Source: an uncultured Clostridia bacterium (lineage in GTDB: Bacteria; Bacillota; Clostridia; Lachnospirales; Anaerotignaceae). From it: a DNA stretch of 31,688 nt. The stretch is from contig CALASU010000211.1 in the NCBI GenBank assembly GCA_937888765.1, positions 1-31,688 on the forward strand, in the 5' to 3' direction. Each line of letters begins with the position of its first letter. Position 1 is the stretch's first letter. The notes below the pieces were generated by a model. The model did no database searches, was not told where the DNA came from, and saw only the letters and a list, made by a program, of their open reading frames with translations. Of the stretch, positions 14,921-23,039 are shown piece after piece. The translations under genes and the position numbers were made by a program.

Positions 14921-14948
14921 TTATCGGGCATTTGTCATTCTAAATTTA
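14921..14948 (-). promoter_or_regulatory. Candidate sigma-28 (FliA) promoter upstream of fliM
   Basis: On the minus strand TAAA (14948-14945) is followed after 16 nt by CCCGATAA (14928-14921), close to the sigma-28 consensus TAAA-N14-16-GCCGATAA (7 of 8 in the -10). It overlaps the 3' end of motB and lies about 80 nt from the fliM start. It would let FliA boost fliM-fliY-cheY and its own downstream gene. An adjoining A/T stretch (tattattatataata) also lies in this gap. The match is by eye only. Confidence 0.5.
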
Positions 14949-15708
14949 TTTCTCTGTAGTATTCTTCCAGTGTTCTCATTTCACTGTTATTCTTTGTGAT
15001 CAGAATTTCAACCCTGCGGTTTTTCGCTCTGCTTTCTCTTGTATCAAAGGGGCTGATGGGTCTGAACTGTCCATACGAGCAGGCTACCAGCTTTTCCGGT
15101 CCAAGGATATTTTTCAGCTGCAGATGCAGCAGAACCTCTGTTGCTCTGTTGGAAGCCAGAAATCTGTCACTGATGGGTTCATTTGCCTGATCGGGCAGTG
15201 CCTGAGAAGTATGTCCCAGTACACGCACCTCTTCAATCGTATTGCTTGCAGAAGCCAGTGCTTCCGCAACCTGATCCAGTACGATCTTGCCTTCTTCCTT
15301 CAGATGATAGCTGTCCCCGTCAAAGAAGACATTATCTCTGAATGTAATAAAGGTAAAGCCGTCCCCCTTGGAGATCTCAATATCCTGTTCATACCCATTC
15401 TGCTGCACAAACTGCTTCATCAGACGATACAGTTCATCAAAAGCTTCCTGCTCTTCTGCAGGGTCATGACTGCCCCTAACAGGTTCATCGTGGCTGTCAT
15501 TTGGTTCTGTTATTGTAACTATCTGAGACAATTCACTGCTTTCCACCGCACTGGGATTGAAGCTCTGTACAATCATCTTCCATTTCTCCTGACTGACCGT
15601 AGACATGGAATACAGAAGAACAAAAAAGCACAGAAGCAGCGTAACCATGTCACCGTATGTGTCCATCCAGTTGGCCCCACCCGATGATTTTCTTTGTCGT
15701 TTTGCCAT
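14935..15708 (-). CDS. motB: Stator protein MotB
   Basis: 257 residues from ATG 15708. A basic cytosolic start leads into one membrane segment with the proton-binding Asp, D20 in WMDTYGDMVTLLLCFF. The C-terminal OmpA-like peptidoglycan-binding domain (~120-250) has VRVLGHTSQALP and SDRFLASNRATEVLLHL, then ENRRVEI-like AKNRRVEILIT. It anchors the stator and conducts ions with MotA. A GTG at 15717 is possible but the AGGAAG site fits the ATG better. It lies 44 bp after motA. Confidence 0.95.
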   Translation of the reverse strand: MAKRQRKSSGGANWMDTYGDMVTLLLCFFVLLYSMSTVSQEKWKMIVQSFNPSAVESSELSQIVTITEPNDSHDEPVRGSHDPAEEQEAFDELYRLMKQFVQQNGYEQDIEISKGDGFTFITFRDNVFFDGDSYHLKEEGKIVLDQVAEALASASNTIEEVRVLGHTSQALPDQANEPISDRFLASNRATEVLLHLQLKNILGPEKLVACSYGQFRPISPFDTRESRAKNRRVEILITKNNSEMRTLEEYYREINLE

Positions 15709-15752
15709 TTTCAACACTTCCTGTTGGTTATTTATTTACTCCTCGCAAGAAC

Positions 15753-16604
15753 TTATTTTTTCTTGCCTTTCTTGCCGCCTTCTTCGCCTTCACCGCCGGG
15801 GCCGCCGCCCAGAGCCTGTTCTCTCACGCTCTGTTCCAGGAAGGAAATCAGTTTTTCTTCCATAAATTTAGGTGTTTCACCGGACTGAATGGAAAGTACA
15901 CCTGCAATGATAATTTCCTTACAAAGATATTCTTCATCACTGCGTACACGCAGCTTATTGGCAATGGAGTTAAAGATCAGGTTCGCCAGAATACAGCCGT
16001 AGAATGTTGTAGTCAGGGCAACGCTCATGTCCTTACCCAGATTGGAGCCGCCGCTGCTCATATCCATACCTTTCAGCATGTTGATCAGACCAATCAGTGT
16101 ACCAATCATACCATAAGCAGGTGCCATAGAGGAAGCCTTTTCATAAATTCCTACGCCGTCCTCGTGTCTGGTTGCCAGTTTGTCCAGATCCGTTTCCAGC
16201 ATACTTTTTACTTTTTCGGGGTCTGTCGCATCGACAATCAGCATAATACTCTGCTTGAAGAAAGGGTCTGTCTGTTCATTTGCCTTTTCTTCCAGTGCCA
16301 GCAGACCGTTTTTTCTGGCAATCTGAGAAAATTCTACCAGCGTCTGGATATATTCCAGAGGTTCATAGCGATTCCCGGAAAGCAGAATTTTCATATGCTT
16401 GGGAATCTTTTTCAGTGTGCTTGTGGGATAACTTGCCACGATTGTTGCGATCGTACCGCCCAAAACAACGAAGATACTTGGAATATCCACGAAGTTTATT
16501 ACTTTTGTAAAGTCAACCCCCAATGGGTCCATACTGAACGAGATTGACAATATAATCAGTATAAAGCCGGCAACGATACCTACAAGGGTCATAACGTCCT
16601 TCAT
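15753..16604 (-). CDS. motA: Stator protein MotA
   Basis: 283 residues with four membrane segments (two near ~5-55, two near ~155-205) and a cytosolic loop with charged residues facing FliG. Landmarks: VVLGGTIATIVASYP, and APAYGMIGTLIGLINML with MSVALTTTFYGCILANLIFN. MotA and MotB convert ion flow to torque. The C-terminus carries an extra low-complexity tail GGGPGGEGEEGGKKGKKK that is not part of the core. AGAAGG lies upstream of ATG 16604. A 142-bp gap separates it from flbD. Confidence 0.96.
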   Translation of the reverse strand: MKDVMTLVGIVAGFILIILSISFSMDPLGVDFTKVINFVDIPSIFVVLGGTIATIVASYPTSTLKKIPKHMKILLSGNRYEPLEYIQTLVEFSQIARKNGLLALEEKANEQTDPFFKQSIMLIVDATDPEKVKSMLETDLDKLATRHEDGVGIYEKASSMAPAYGMIGTLIGLINMLKGMDMSSGGSNLGKDMSVALTTTFYGCILANLIFNSIANKLRVRSDEEYLCKEIIIAGVLSIQSGETPKFMEEKLISFLEQSVREQALGGGPGGEGEEGGKKGKKK

Positions 16605-16671
16605 ATTGATACCTTCTTTTCTTTTGATTTTTTTGCATGACCGCAGATCATGTTCTATCTATTCTGAAAAC

Positions 16672-16702
16672 ATCTCCAAACTGAACGTCTTTCTTTGGAG
16701 AT
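16672..16702 (-). other. Weak hairpin in the flbD-motA gap
   Basis: A 9-bp perfect stem (16672-16680 with 16694-16702) with a 13-nt loop lies in the 142-bp leader between flbD and motA. The rest of the gap holds half of a 22-bp tandem duplication and a T-rich stretch. No promoter is convincing. Confidence 0.3.
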
Positions 16703-16716
16703 ATCTTATTTTCATC

Positions 16717-16760
16717 TTAATGGTTTAATCATTGATAATTAATGGTTTAATCATTGATAA
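16717..16760. repeat. Perfect 22-bp tandem duplication at the 3' end of flbD
   Basis: Two identical adjacent 22-bp units, 16717-16738 and 16739-16760 (ttaatggtttaatcattgat + aa). The right unit contains the last codons and TAA stop of flbD; the left unit is a non-coding copy with a second in-frame-like TAA. Exact identity suggests a recent slippage event. Confidence 0.9.
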
Positions 16761-16959
16761 CCTGAATTCTTCTGTTCAGGTCTGCAATTTTTGCATTGAA
16801 TTCAATGATCTTATCAATGATTTCATCTATTGTTTCCTGTACAATATAAAAATCCTTATTCATCAGAACGATTTTTGTTTCCGGAATCTGTTCAATGCTT
16901 TCGATCTGATTGCTGTTGATTACAAATTCTTCATCGTTTAACTTTGTCAGTTTAATCAT
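16747..16959 (-). CDS. flbD: FlbD-family (SwrD-like) flagellar protein
   Basis: 70 residues from ATG 16959 (MIKLTKLNDEEFVIN), with GGGGGAG 7-8 nt upstream; the longer frame to 16989 lacks a site. The family pattern KLNDEEFVINSNQIESIEQ with PETKIVLMNKDFYIVQE is clear. The Bacillus homologue SwrD (YlzI) raises stator power; location after flgE and before motA fits that. The C-terminal stop lies in a tandem duplication. Confidence 0.92.
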   Translation of the reverse strand: MIKLTKLNDEEFVINSNQIESIEQIPETKIVLMNKDFYIVQETIDEIIDKIIEFNAKIADLNRRIQVIND

Positions 16960-16990
16960 GTTTTTCTCCCCCAAATCAAATTTTTTCAAA

Positions 16991-17022
16991 AGGATTCGGA
17001 AGCGAATCCGCTTCCGAATCCT
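16991..17022 (-). other. Strong hairpin between flgE and flbD
   Basis: A perfect 14-bp stem (16991-17004 with 17009-17022) with a 4-nt loop. On the minus strand it is followed by TTTGAAAAAATTT, only a short broken T-run, so it is at most a weak terminator. It may protect the 3' end of flgE mRNA or reduce readthrough into flbD. Confidence 0.7.
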
Positions 17023-17031
17023 GCCCTATAC

Positions 17032-17973
17032 TTAGCGTTTCATGGAAATCAGTTCCTGAAGCATTTCGTCAGATACTGTAATCATTTTGGAGTTCGCCTG
17101 GAAACCTCTCTGTGTGATGATCATGTTAGAGATTTCTGTTGCCAGGTTTGTTGAGGACATTTCCAGACCAGCTGTAATCAGGGAGCCTGTTGTACCTTCG
17201 CCGGGTACGAATGCTCTGCAAAAACCTGTATTGTTACGAATCTGGTAATAGGAATCCCCGATTTTTTCCAATGCGTTAGGGTTGGGTACGTTACAAACCG
17301 CAACAGATGCGATTTTATAAACCGTATTGTTTGCATCTGTACCACTCAGAATACCATTTGCGTCAATCGCAATCTGAGACAGATTCATTACGCCATCCTC
17401 ATATCCTTCAAATTCTCCCTCTGTATTAGGCAAACGAATGGGTACCAGCAAGTCTTTGTCCCCCAGGTCATATTCCGCTGAACCTGCAGATGCACCATCT
17501 TCAGGACGGAAACCATACACTACGTTTCTGTTTTCATCTACCAGATAGCCATCACCATCTACAGTAAACGCACCAACTCTGGTCAGCTTCAATGAGGAAA
17601 CCTCATTATCTCCTGCTTCTTCGCCATTCAAAACGCCGCCTTCGCCTGCATTTTTAGGTCCTACCAGAAAATAGCCGTTGCCCTGGATCATACAGTCTGT
17701 GCCGAAGCCTGTAGGTTCATAGTTACCGGGCGCATGGTTTACGGAAATGGAACCGATCTGAGAACCGTAACCAACCTGGCTAGGGTTCTGACCGCCCTGT
17801 ACATCGTTACCGCCGGAGGAGTTATACATATTCTGGTAAATGGATTCCTTAAAAGTTGCACGGCCCGCTTTGAAGCCATATGTATTTACGTTAGCAATGT
17901 TATTACTGATAACGTCCATTCTGTTCTGATGTGTACGCAGACCGGAAACGGCTGCAAACATGGATCTAATCAT
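17032..17973 (-). CDS. flgE: Flagellar hook protein FlgE
   Basis: 313 residues. The N-terminal helix is MIRSMFAAVSGLRTHQNRMD with VISNNIANVNTYGFKAGRA; the C-terminus has GLEMSSTNLATEISNMIITQ and RGFQANSKMI. Middle domains are short, giving a compact hook subunit. It is exported and assembled under the FlgD cap, with length set by FliK. AAGGAG lies 8 nt before ATG. The gene is flanked on both sides by strong hairpins. Confidence 0.94.
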   Translation of the reverse strand: MIRSMFAAVSGLRTHQNRMDVISNNIANVNTYGFKAGRATFKESIYQNMYNSSGGNDVQGGQNPSQVGYGSQIGSISVNHAPGNYEPTGFGTDCMIQGNGYFLVGPKNAGEGGVLNGEEAGDNEVSSLKLTRVGAFTVDGDGYLVDENRNVVYGFRPEDGASAGSAEYDLGDKDLLVPIRLPNTEGEFEGYEDGVMNLSQIAIDANGILSGTDANNTVYKIASVAVCNVPNPNALEKIGDSYYQIRNNTGFCRAFVPGEGTTGSLITAGLEMSSTNLATEISNMIITQRGFQANSKMITVSDEMLQELISMKR

Positions 17974-18006
17974 TCAATCGTCTCCTTTTTTCAGCGTGCT
18001 GCTTGT

Positions 18007-18038
18007 TTTTCGGAAAATAACGTCGGATTTTCCGAAAA
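18007..18038 (-). other. Strong hairpin in the flgE leader
   Basis: A perfect 12-bp stem (18007-18018 with 18027-18038, TTTTCGGAAAAT type) with an 8-nt loop lies 33 bp upstream of the flgE start, within the 87-bp gap after the TIGR02530-type gene. The minus-strand sequence after the stem is AAAACAAGCAGC-like, so no U-tract and not a classical terminator. A 5' stabiliser or processing site is possible. Confidence 0.65.
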
Positions 18039-18060
18039 GCCTCCCGAAATGGGTCCAGCT

Positions 18061-18441
18061 TTATAATAACACAGCACTGTCTATATTTGTAAAAATATTT
18101 TCTTTCATTTCGTCGCCGCTCATGGCAGTTACTACCATATTATTCGGCACATTTACAATAAACGCCGCATCTTTCCCAATCATAACCACATCTTTTGCGC
18201 CTTTCATTCTTGCCTTACCTGCGGCAGCATTCATATCTGCCATCAGTTCCTCTGTCAGGGAAATCCCTCTTTGCTGGATGCGCTCTCTGGAATGTTTGGA
18301 AAACTGCAATTCGTCTACTTTCTGCAGTTCCTGCTGCAGCACGGCATCAAAGCCGCTGCCTGCTCGTTTGATCGCAAGATTCTGCAGGGAGTGTTCCTGT
18401 TGAACACGATATATGCTATTGCTTGCTATGAAATCTCCCAC
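18061..18441 (-). CDS. Flagellar operon protein of the TIGR02530 type
   Basis: 126 residues from GTG 18441, which has GAGGTGA 5 nt upstream; GTG 18450 is the alternative. The body matches the conserved small protein found between flgD and flgE in Gram-positive fla operons: LQFSKHSRERIQQRGISLT, then an ADMNAAAGKARMKGAKDV helix and ending AFIVNVPNNMVVTAMSGDEM. Its molecular role is not established. No membrane segment or signal peptide is present, so it is probably cytosolic. Confidence 0.87.
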   Translation of the reverse strand: MGDFIASNSIYRVQQEHSLQNLAIKRAGSGFDAVLQQELQKVDELQFSKHSRERIQQRGISLTEELMADMNAAAGKARMKGAKDVVMIGKDAAFIVNVPNNMVVTAMSGDEMKENIFTNIDSAVLL

Positions 18442-18481
18442 AGATCTCACCTCATATTCTTTTTATCCAAAGTACAAAGCA

Positions 18482-18967
18482 TTATATTTCCTCTGTTTCA
18501 GGATTTTCTTTCGGTGTTTCCCCTTCCGCAGGTGCTTCTTCTGCTTTCGGTGCCCCGATGATCATAACCTGAGACAATGCATATTCCTTGCCGTTTACCT
18601 GCACCATAGGGTTATCGCCGTACAGTGTTACCCCTGTTACAATACCTTTTACTTCTGTTACGCTTGTACCGCTTGTATCTGCCACAGAAACTTCTTTGCC
18701 GATCATAGAAATTGCGTAGGAAGTCATAGACATATCCATCATATCGGAAATGGACTGGATCAGTGTCATCTGCAGCATCTGACCAACATAGTCTTCATTG
18801 CTGCTGCCACTTCCGCCGCCGCTGCCCAGCACATCCTGATTCTGGATCTGCGCTGCCATCAGCTGCAGAAATGCATCAATATCCAGCTTTGTGTTATCTT
18901 TCTTTTTGCTTGCCATTAAAGCCGCCTGATTCGCTGTATTTACCTGCGCAATCGAAAAATTTGCCAT
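18482..18967 (-). CDS. flgD: Hook-cap protein FlgD
   Basis: 161 residues, a short FlgD. The N-terminal segment KLDIDAFLQLMAAQIQNQD corresponds to the family's DFLKLLVAQLQNQDP; here Pro is replaced and a GSGGGSGSSNED stretch follows instead of NPM. Residues ~85-140 keep the SMIGKEVSVADTSGTSVT and VNGKEYALSQV pattern. It caps the growing hook. The tail is acidic and Pro-rich. It lies between fliK and the TIGR02530-type gene as in Bacillus. Confidence 0.9.
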   Translation of the reverse strand: MANFSIAQVNTANQAALMASKKKDNTKLDIDAFLQLMAAQIQNQDVLGSGGGSGSSNEDYVGQMLQMTLIQSISDMMDMSMTSYAISMIGKEVSVADTSGTSVTEVKGIVTGVTLYGDNPMVQVNGKEYALSQVMIIGAPKAEEAPAEGETPKENPETEEI

Positions 18968-19003
18968 AACACATTCTCCTTTCTTATTTTATTTTTTACT
19001 GCA

Positions 19004-20185
19004 TCAGTTCAGATTCAGCAGACCCAATCTCAGCTGCTGCATGAAATCCGCCAGTTCTTCGGGGCTTTTTTCCTGCTGCTTTTTCTGCTGCTGTTCCTGC
19101 TCTCTGCCGTTATGCTGCTGACCTTCTTTTTCCTGATCCTTATACGGATTTTCCTGTTCTACCTGTACAAAGACTTCACTGCCGGTACGTTCTTCAATGA
19201 CTGCTTTCAGTCTGCCGCCTGTTGCTGCCAGAAGATCTGCCGCCTTCTGATTTTCACAGGACATTGCCACGCTGATCTTACCGTCCTGAATCACGAGTTT
19301 GATTTTGATCTTACCCAGTTCCTCGGGAGCCAGCTGCAGTTCATACTCATTTGTATTTTCTGCCACTTTTACCAATACGGTTTCTGCCAGATCATCCGCT
19401 GCCTGTGCAGATGTCAGATTGATCTTATCGCTGACCTTTACCTGTACCAGTTCCGCTTCTTTGGAAACGATTTCTTTCGGTGCAGAAGCCATCATTTCTG
19501 TTGTATCTGCATCCACGTCTGCTTCTGCAGTATCCTGCTTCTGTACCACTGTCTGTTTCTGGAAGCCATCTTCTTTCTGTACAACTGCTTTCGCATCAGC
19601 GGTTTCCTGCTTTACAGCCACAGGCTGTTCCTTGTTTTCAACGGGCTGTTCCTGCACTGCTTTTTCTGCTCCTGCTGTCTGCACCTGTACGGATTTCTGT
19701 TCTGCCGGCTGTTCGGCTTTTACCTGCTGTCCTTCCAGAGGAACCTGCTGTGTTTTTGCATTGTCTGCTGCTGTCTGTGTTTCCTGCATCTGAACAGGCT
19801 GTTCCTGTGCGACTGTTTCCACTGCTTTTACAGCAGTTTCGCCGTCTGCAAGCATTTCCTGCGGTGCTTCGCCCCAGTTCAGAGCCGCTCTTTCCTGTTC
19901 AGGCAGTACAATCATCTGTACAGCTGCCTGTACTGCCGCTTCCTGTACAACTGCTTCCACACCTTCTGTTTCCTGTTCCGGTGCTTCTTCCTTTACCTCA
20001 GGAGCTTTTGTTTCTTCTTTCTGCTCTGCCTTAGGCTGGTCTTTTTCTGCATTCTTCACATTTTTATCCATCATGGAGCGAAAGCTGTCTTCCTCATCCC
20101 TGCTCTGTGTCTTGGAAGGCACTGCGCTTTTGGGGAGTGTCAGCATATCGAATCCTGCGGATACTGCATTTTTGTTATAGACCAT
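19004..20185 (-). CDS. fliK: Hook-length control protein FliK
   Basis: 393 residues from ATG 20185, with AAGGAGG 8 nt upstream; the GTG at 20194 overlaps that site. Residues ~20-255 are low-complexity and rich in Gln, Glu, Ala and Val (QEQPV, VQKQDT units), fitting the extended ruler part. Residues ~260-350 are the FliK C-terminal domain: YELQLAPEELGKIKIKLVIQ and ADLLAATGGRLKAVIEERTG. A Gln-rich tail precedes the end. FliK measures the hook and triggers FlhB to switch substrates. Confidence 0.92.
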   Translation of the reverse strand: MVYNKNAVSAGFDMLTLPKSAVPSKTQSRDEEDSFRSMMDKNVKNAEKDQPKAEQKEETKAPEVKEEAPEQETEGVEAVVQEAAVQAAVQMIVLPEQERAALNWGEAPQEMLADGETAVKAVETVAQEQPVQMQETQTAADNAKTQQVPLEGQQVKAEQPAEQKSVQVQTAGAEKAVQEQPVENKEQPVAVKQETADAKAVVQKEDGFQKQTVVQKQDTAEADVDADTTEMMASAPKEIVSKEAELVQVKVSDKINLTSAQAADDLAETVLVKVAENTNEYELQLAPEELGKIKIKLVIQDGKISVAMSCENQKAADLLAATGGRLKAVIEERTGSEVFVQVEQENPYKDQEKEGQQHNGREQEQQQKKQQEKSPEELADFMQQLRLGLLNLN

Positions 20186-20249
20186 GCAATTCACCTCCTT
20201 AAAAAGTGTATGAATCTATCATTACATTATAAAAATGGAATGACCTGTA

Positions 20250-20693
20250 TTATGAAATACGGGATCTGCTGTTGGAAACAAATTCTTCGATAAAGGTTTC
20301 GTTTGCCTTTGCTTCCTCTTTACGATATTCCTCCAGATTGATTTCCTTTAATTTTTCAATAATCATGGATTCCTTACGTGCTTCCAGAACTTCGTTTTTC
20401 TTTGCTTCTTCTTCCTTTCGGATTCCCTGCAGTACACCGTATTCCCGATTGATCAGCGCGTTCTGCCGCTGCAGATAATTCTGATAGTTAACAGCCTCCA
20501 TAGGTGTGATCCCTGTCAGCTTCTTTCCGTCAAATTCTGCGGCACAGGCATTTCTGCTGTTTTCCATCGCTTCTATCTTTTCTTCCTGCTGTGCGATTCT
20601 CTGTAAAATCTTCGCGTGCTCATTTCTGAGTGCTTCCAATGTATCATTTTTATATTTTAACACAGGTTCCAATTTGAAAGAGAATTTTTTCAT
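20250..20693 (-). CDS. fliJ: Flagellar export chaperone FliJ
   Basis: 147 residues predicted to form a long coiled coil, starting MKKFSFKLEPVLKYKNDTLE with heptads through ~130, as in FliJ. It stirs the FliI ATPase ring and contacts FlhA. Lies right after fliI. The 74-bp gap between them is very A/T-rich with a triple atatttt-type repeat and holds the GGAGG site. A partial inverted repeat overlaps its stop codon. Confidence 0.92.
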   Translation of the reverse strand: MKKFSFKLEPVLKYKNDTLEALRNEHAKILQRIAQQEEKIEAMENSRNACAAEFDGKKLTGITPMEAVNYQNYLQRQNALINREYGVLQGIRKEEEAKKNEVLEARKESMIIEKLKEINLEEYRKEEAKANETFIEEFVSNSRSRIS

Positions 20694-20767
20694 ACTGCAT
20701 ATCCTCCATCATATTTCTGTATTTCGTATATTTTATATTTTATATTTTATGTCTGCTGTATCTATTA

Positions 20768-22069
20768 TCAGCTCAGTATCTTTTCCAGCTGTTCCATAGA
20801 TTCTTCATAGGTAAAGCTTTCGTGAATCCCCTGCTTCAGGAAACCGTTTACGGCGTCAATTTTGGAAATCGCATGATCAACCTTGGGATTGGTACCGGCT
20901 TTATATGCCCCAATCGAAATCAGATCCGAATTCTTGTCATATACACTCAGAATATCTCTGAGCTGTGAAGCAAGTTTTCGATGCTGTTCTGAAACAATCG
21001 CCGTCATCAGACGGGAAATGCTGGCGTTAATATCAATCGCAGGGAAATGGTTTGCATTGGCAAGCTTTCGTGTCAGAACGATATGCCCGTCCAGAATACC
21101 ACGCACCGTATCGGAAATGGGTTCGTTGGTATCGTCCCCTTCTACCAGTACGGTATAAACGCCTGTGATCGAGCCCTGTTCAAAATTCCCGCTGCGTTCC
21201 AGCAGTTTCGGCAGTTCTGCATAAATCGAAGGCGTATACCCTCTTGCAATGGGCGGTTCGCCTACCGCAAGCCCGATTTCTCTCTGTGCCATGGAAAAAC
21301 GTGTCAGAGAGTCCATCATCAGCAGAACGTCTTTGCCCTGATTTTTGAAGTATTCCGCAATGGCAGTTGCCACGGTGGGACATTTAGAACGGAGCATTGC
21401 CGACTGGTCACTGGTCGCAACAACCAGAACGGAGCGTGCAAGCCCCTCTTTCCCCAGATCATTCTGTACAAATTCCAGAACTTCTCGGCCACGTTCCCCA
21501 ACCAGCGCAATCACGTTGATATCTGCCGTTACGTTTTTGGCAATCATCCCCATCAGGGTACTTTTGCCGACACCACTGCCGGCGAAGATGCCAACCCTCT
21601 GCCCTTTGCCAATGCTCAGCAATCCATCAATCGACTTGATGCCGAAATTGATACGCTCGCTGATGGGTGGACGGGACAAGGGATTGATATACGGATTCTC
21701 TACCGAGAAAAACTGATCTGCATGAAAGGGGGGCAATCCATCAATCGGGCGACCCAAAGCATCAATGATTCTTCCCTTGAGGAAATCCCCTACAGGAATT
21801 TTCAGCTGCTGGCGAGTATTTCTTACGAAGTTCCCCGCAGACATCCCCGTCATATTGTCATAGGGCATCAGCAGCACTCTGTCATTTTTGAAGCCGACCA
21901 CCTCGGCAAGCACCTGTCCATGGGTATTTTCACTGTAGATATGACAGATATCCCCAATGGCAGCCTTCCCGCCCGAAGCCTCGATCGTCATGCCAACAAT
22001 GTTCTCAATCTTTCCGATATGGCTTATGGTCTGTGCATTTGCAATCAGCTCAGGCATTCCTTTGAACAT
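20768..22069 (-). CDS. fliI: Flagellar export ATPase FliI
   Basis: 433 residues from ATG 22069 (MFKGMPELIAN), with AAAGGAG 7 nt upstream; the GTG at 22117 would overlap fliH and has no good site. Walker A GSGVGKST is at 164-171, the catalytic Glu in ALVGERGREV at ~192 and Walker B in VLLMMDSLTRFSMAQREIG near D253. The family is the F1-beta-like type III export ATPase that releases chaperones from cargo. It follows fliH by 40 bp. Confidence 0.97.
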   Translation of the reverse strand: MFKGMPELIANAQTISHIGKIENIVGMTIEASGGKAAIGDICHIYSENTHGQVLAEVVGFKNDRVLLMPYDNMTGMSAGNFVRNTRQQLKIPVGDFLKGRIIDALGRPIDGLPPFHADQFFSVENPYINPLSRPPISERINFGIKSIDGLLSIGKGQRVGIFAGSGVGKSTLMGMIAKNVTADINVIALVGERGREVLEFVQNDLGKEGLARSVLVVATSDQSAMLRSKCPTVATAIAEYFKNQGKDVLLMMDSLTRFSMAQREIGLAVGEPPIARGYTPSIYAELPKLLERSGNFEQGSITGVYTVLVEGDDTNEPISDTVRGILDGHIVLTRKLANANHFPAIDINASISRLMTAIVSEQHRKLASQLRDILSVYDKNSDLISIGAYKAGTNPKVDHAISKIDAVNGFLKQGIHESFTYEESMEQLEKILS

Positions 22070-22109
22070 TGTCTTTCTCCTTTCCGCAGTCTGCGTTTTT
22101 TCATGGGTT

Positions 22110-23039
22110 TCAAACACCCGTATTTCTCAGAATTTCCTTAATATTTTCCATCTGGGTAGATGCACTGGCATCAATGATTTCATCGGGCAGTTCAATGATA
22201 CATGCACCGGGTTTTTCATCTTCCATAACAACTACCTTTAAATTCTCCGATAATTTGGATAAGGTTTTCAGAATATCCTTATCCCCTCTGAGCAGTAAAT
22301 CCGCATCTACTTTGGAGATATAGATTTTTGCCCATTCTCTTGTTTTCAGCTTATCCGTTGCCGCAAGTATCATTTTTTCAATGACACTGCCGCTGGATTT
22401 CAGACTAACCTGTACTACCTTTTCGCCAATGGCGATAGCAATATTTTTCAGATCCTGTGTATATTTCTGAAGGACTTCTTCTTTTAAAGTTGTCACTTCA
22501 TCCACAATTTCACGAATTTCTTCCAGATATGCATGGGATTGGGTTTCCAATGTTTCCTTTACATCGGCCGCACTTTTGGCATAGCCTTCGTCATAGCCCT
22601 TCCGATAGCCTTCTTCGTAGCCTTCCTCTGCGGCATTTGCTTTCTGCGCCATGGCTTCCAGCTCTGCCTGTGCAAGGATACGCTCTGCCTCGATTCTGGC
22701 TTCTCTGAGGATCTCTTCCCCATACATCTGTGCAAGACTTACCTGTTTTTCTTCCTCTGTTGCTTCTGCTTCTTCTATGGCTTCTGTTTCTTCCACAGAT
22801 TCCATATCTTCTTCCCGGAAGTCCTGCGGTTCCATTACTTTTTTCCCGTCATCGGAGTGGAAATCGGGAAGGAAGCCTCCTTCCCAGATTCCCACTCCGA
22901 ATTTTGCATCGGGATCTGTTTCTGTTTCCGTTTTTTCAGATTTGGCGATTCTTGCCTCCTCCAGATATTCATTAAAATCATATTGTTCTACGGTCGTTTT
23001 CTTACTGTAGAACTTCAGAAGATTAGGCAATAATATCAC
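22110..23039 (-). CDS. fliH: Flagellar export regulator FliH
   Basis: About 309 residues. The N-terminus (LLKFYSKKTTVEQYDF) and an acidic, Glu-rich middle (~35-120) precede a Gly-spaced helix EEGYEEGYRKGYDEGYAK (~142-159) typical of FliH, then a V-ATPase E-like C-terminal domain (~170-305). FliH links FliI to the C-ring protein. The start is GTG 23039 or TTG 23030; both overlap the fliG 3' end (17 or 8 bp), so translational coupling is likely. Confidence 0.92.
   Translation of the reverse strand: MILLPNLLKFYSKKTTVEQYDFNEYLEEARIAKSEKTETETDPDAKFGVGIWEGGFLPDFHSDDGKKVMEPQDFREEDMESVEETEAIEEAEATEEEKQVSLAQMYGEEILREARIEAERILAQAELEAMAQKANAAEEGYEEGYRKGYDEGYAKSAADVKETLETQSHAYLEEIREIVDEVTTLKEEVLQKYTQDLKNIAIAIGEKVVQVSLKSSGSVIEKMILAATDKLKTREWAKIYISKVDADLLLRGDKDILKTLSKLSENLKVVVMEDEKPGACIIELPDEIIDASASTQMENIKEILRNTGV

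Noticed and set aside
16991..17022. Treating the flgE-flbD hairpin as a full intrinsic terminator
   Set aside because: The minus strand has only a broken T-run after the stem, and the operon order continues normally with flbD and motA.
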